64,000 nucleotides of DNA from Phaseolus vulgaris (Eukaryota > Streptophyta > Magnoliopsida > Fabales > Fabaceae), in NCBI RefSeq assembly GCF_000499845.2, contig NC_023753.2, positions 5,850,791 through 5,914,790 on the forward strand, in the 5' to 3' direction. A program made the position numbers and the translations under genes. The notes beneath the pieces are model-generated. The model was not told the DNA's origin, did no database searches, and saw only the letters and a list, made by a program, of their open reading frames with translations. Positions 61,690 to 64,000 of the stretch are shown here, piece by piece. Position 1 is the stretch's first letter; each line of letters opens with the position of its first letter.

Positions 61690-62095
61690 TTTATTGAGGT
61701 TCTACAATAAAACTTTGAAATTTAACGAAAATTAAAAACTTTAGAATAAGCCTTTGAAACTCAACAAAGGTTAAAAAGACTTACGTTAATTTGTTGAGGT
61801 TGTAGAATAAACCTTTAGAACTTATTGAAAGTTTAAAAAACCTCCATTATTTTGATGAGGTTTTAGAATAAATTTTTAGAATTTTAAGGAAGGTTAAAAA
61901 AACCTCCGTTGTTTTGCTGAGGTTTTAGAATAAACCTTTGGAATTTAATGAAGGTTAATAAAACCTCCATTGCTAAGGTTTTAAAATAAACCTTTGAAAT
62001 TTAATGAAGGTTAAAAAAACCTTTGTTATTTTGCTAAGATTTTAGAATAACCTTTGAAACTTAACAAATATTAAAAAACCTTCGTTAATTAAATC
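61690..62095. repeat. 61-bp minisatellite, about 6.5 copies
   Basis: TAGAATAAACCTTTGAAA-type words recur at 61703, 61742, 61803, 61864, 61926, 61982 and 62043. Each is followed by TTAATGAAGGTTAAAAAAAC-type sequence. The period is 56-62 bp apart from a short first unit. Confidence 0.88.
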
Positions 62096-62109
62096 AATTC
62101 CTAAAATAA

Positions 62110-64000
62110 TAATATATTTGTGCAAATGTATGATTGAATATGATGGAGAAATCGGTTTCGTGGGTTTCTGGTTTTCCTCTTTGTCAACAATAATAGTGTT
62201 TGTTTTGAGCAAGGAGGTTAGATGGCAGATACTACATTTTTTATCACTAATTTCCCAAATGAGTTCTTCGAAAAGGATTTATAGAGATTTTTTCAACGTT
62301 GGGGAAGAGTTTTAGATGTCTTCATTCCTAGAAAGCTAAATGCAAAAAAATAACATTTTGGGTTTGTTAGATTTCACAGGGTGAGGGATGCGCTCACATT
62401 GGAAAGAAGGTTGGACCCCATTTGGATTGGAACCTAGAAATTGCAGCAAACAAACCCAAGTATATCAGGCAAGTGATTGCAAAGAAAAAATGGACTTCCA
62501 CACAGCGAAATGTACAACCCCAAAAAGTTTGGAGTCAGAAGGATCAACAACGTTCTTTTACTCAAGTTGTTAAGAATGAGAATGTGAGTATTACCTCGAA
62601 GGATGCTAGTGACACAACACCCCATATCAGGATTGAGGTGGAATCATCTAACTGGCTGGAGATATGTTTATGTCTTGCGAAGAAGAGGGCATAATTGAAA
62701 AGGCAATAGCAAAGAACAAGGATTGGTTTGACAATATTTTTGGATCATTAGTTCCCTGGAATGACCCCTTCGTGGTATCTAAGAAGTTTGTATGGGTTAG
62801 TTGTAGGGGCATCTCGTTGTCTCTCTGGAATAGTCAGTGCTTTGAACGTATTGGAGCTTTAGTTGGCACACTTGTAGAGGTCGATAAGGCTACCACTGCA
62901 AGAGAGGTTTAGAGTATTCGAGATTGCGCATAAAAATCCTAGTGGGTGAGGAAGCAAATCTGGCAAAATCAATAAGGATAAATGATATCCCAATGATTTT
63001 ATCGAAAAATCTGATTTGTTGGATATCCCAATGGTAGGGAGAAAATTTACTTGATACAAATCGAATGGGGTTGTTAAGAGTAGAATCAACGAGATCTTGA
63101 TTTCCAGGGAGTGGTTGGAAGCTTGGCCAAACATCAAACAATTTGTTTTAAGTAGATTGGTCCCTGATAATTATGCTTTAGTATTAAAAGACACGTGTGT
63201 GGATTGGGGTTCAAAATCGTTCAAAAGTTTAAATGTGTGGCAAAGTGATGGTAGGTTTAAGGATTTCGTTCGCAGTAAATGGCAGAGTCATGAGGTGTTT
63301 GGCAGAGGGTTGTATGTTTTAAAAGAAAAATTGAAAAAGCTAAAATCATATATGAAGTCTTAGAATAGAGACGTCTTCGGGAATGTTAACGAAGTAGGGA
63401 AGATCTACAAAGGAAAATTCAAGAGTTGGACGTAAGAGATGATGAAAGCGAGCTAGATGAATTTGGGAGGGAGGATAGAAGACTCCTTTAGCCAAAACAA
63501 AGTCGAAACTTTTTTAAACAGGAGGTTGTTCTACAAGAACAAACCCGTCTTAAATGGTTGAAACAAGGCAAAATTCTTTCATTCGACCGTGAAGTGGAAG
63601 AGAGCGAGGAACGAGATTAACGGGGTAGTAGAGAACAACCTTTGGTGCGATAATAAAGAGGTGGTTAAGGATAAGGTTATATATTTCTTCAAAGCCAAGT
63701 TTGAAAGGAGCTTTGGGCCCTAGGTAAGGTTGGACAACATCTGTTTTAATTCTATCTCTGGTGAAGACAATGACTTTCTGGTAGGAGTTGTCTCTAAAGA
63801 GAAAGTTAAGGCTGCAGTTTGGAGTTGTGATAGTTTGAAGAGTCCTAGCCCAAACGATTTTAACTTCAACTTCATTAAATTTTGTTGGGATTGTTTAAAA
63901 GAGGATGTTCTTTTGGTTGTGAACGATCTTATGTCTAAAGGTATTTGGCCTAGGGGTCAAAAGCTTCTTTTATTTGTCTGATTCCAAAGTCTGATAACTC
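62110..64000 (+). mobile_element. Decayed LINE retrotransposon, running past the window
   Basis: ORF1 begins at the ATG at 62222 (MADTTFFITNFPNEFFEKDL) and codes an RRM-like domain (RFFQRWGRVLDVFIPRKL, HFGFVRFHRVRDALTLERRL), interrupted by three in-frame stops, two of them TAG where the family has Trp. An ORF1 C-terminal piece follows at 62664-62912. ORF2 is entered near the end of the endonuclease (ISREWLEAWPNIKQFVLSRL, then DNYALVL) at 63097, so most of the endonuclease is deleted. The start of RT (CDSLKSPSPNDFNFNFIK) is at about 63820. The rest lies beyond 64000. Confidence 0.85.

Overview
This is a nuclear plant DNA window. It is very AT-rich, has GT-AG introns, and most of it is intergenic sequence or transposable elements. 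The gene families and the dispersed repeats suggest a papilionoid legume such as Phaseolus or Vigna; that is inference, since no species-specific marker was tested. I reconstructed four host genes exon by exon: (1) a pfkB-family fructokinase on + (4709-7906, 7 exons, 341 aa); (2) a DUF662 / RAB6-interacting-golgin family coiled-coil protein on + (10088-14118, 7 exons, 255 aa); (3) a TRM/LONGIFOLIA-like protein with a DUF3741 motif and a DUF4378 domain on - (23548-26789, 4 exons, about 675 aa); (4) the K-domain and C-terminal exons of an AGL42/SOC1-clade MADS-box gene on - (52884-56599). The MADS exon of gene 4 is not in the window. The genes are independently transcribed and show no functional grouping.

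Layout. 1-4.6 kb: AT-rich intergenic DNA holding a 712-bp non-autonomous CACTA transposon (2608-3319). 4.7-8.1 kb: fructokinase. 9.8-14.4 kb: DUF662 gene, with a legume dispersed repeat in its long second intron. 15.3-16.4 kb: a roughly 1-kb block (B) that recurs at 33.2-34.3 kb. 16.4-23.1 kb: AT-rich, with repeat remnants. 23.1-27.1 kb: TRM-like gene and its promoter; pieces of the promoter-side sequence recur beside both copies of block B. 27.6-33.1 kb: a decayed Ty3/gypsy LTR retrotransposon whose 5' LTR carries a 673-bp Mutator-like MITE containing nine evenly spaced palindromes. 36.1-38.6 kb: a cluster of four fold-back CACTA-type MITEs. 38.6-44.9 kb: AT-rich with little recognisable content. 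44.9-52.0 kb: a complete non-autonomous LTR retrotransposon with a perfect 5-bp target duplication. It has gag but no pol, a 14-unit 66-bp tandem repeat where pol would lie, a short motif scattered along it in both orientations, and a decayed antisense coiled-coil ORF. 52.9-56.6 kb: MADS-box exons, with a LINE fragment and an interstitial telomere-like repeat in one intron. 57.2-60.4 kb: a 3'-truncated Ty1/copia element. 60.4-60.8 kb: a LINE 3' end. 61.7-62.1 kb: a 61-bp minisatellite. 62.1-64.0 kb: a decayed LINE that runs off the window.

The least ordinary items are the gag-only retroelement with its both-orientation motif, the palindrome ladder in the Mutator-like MITE, and the block duplications around the TRM-like gene.
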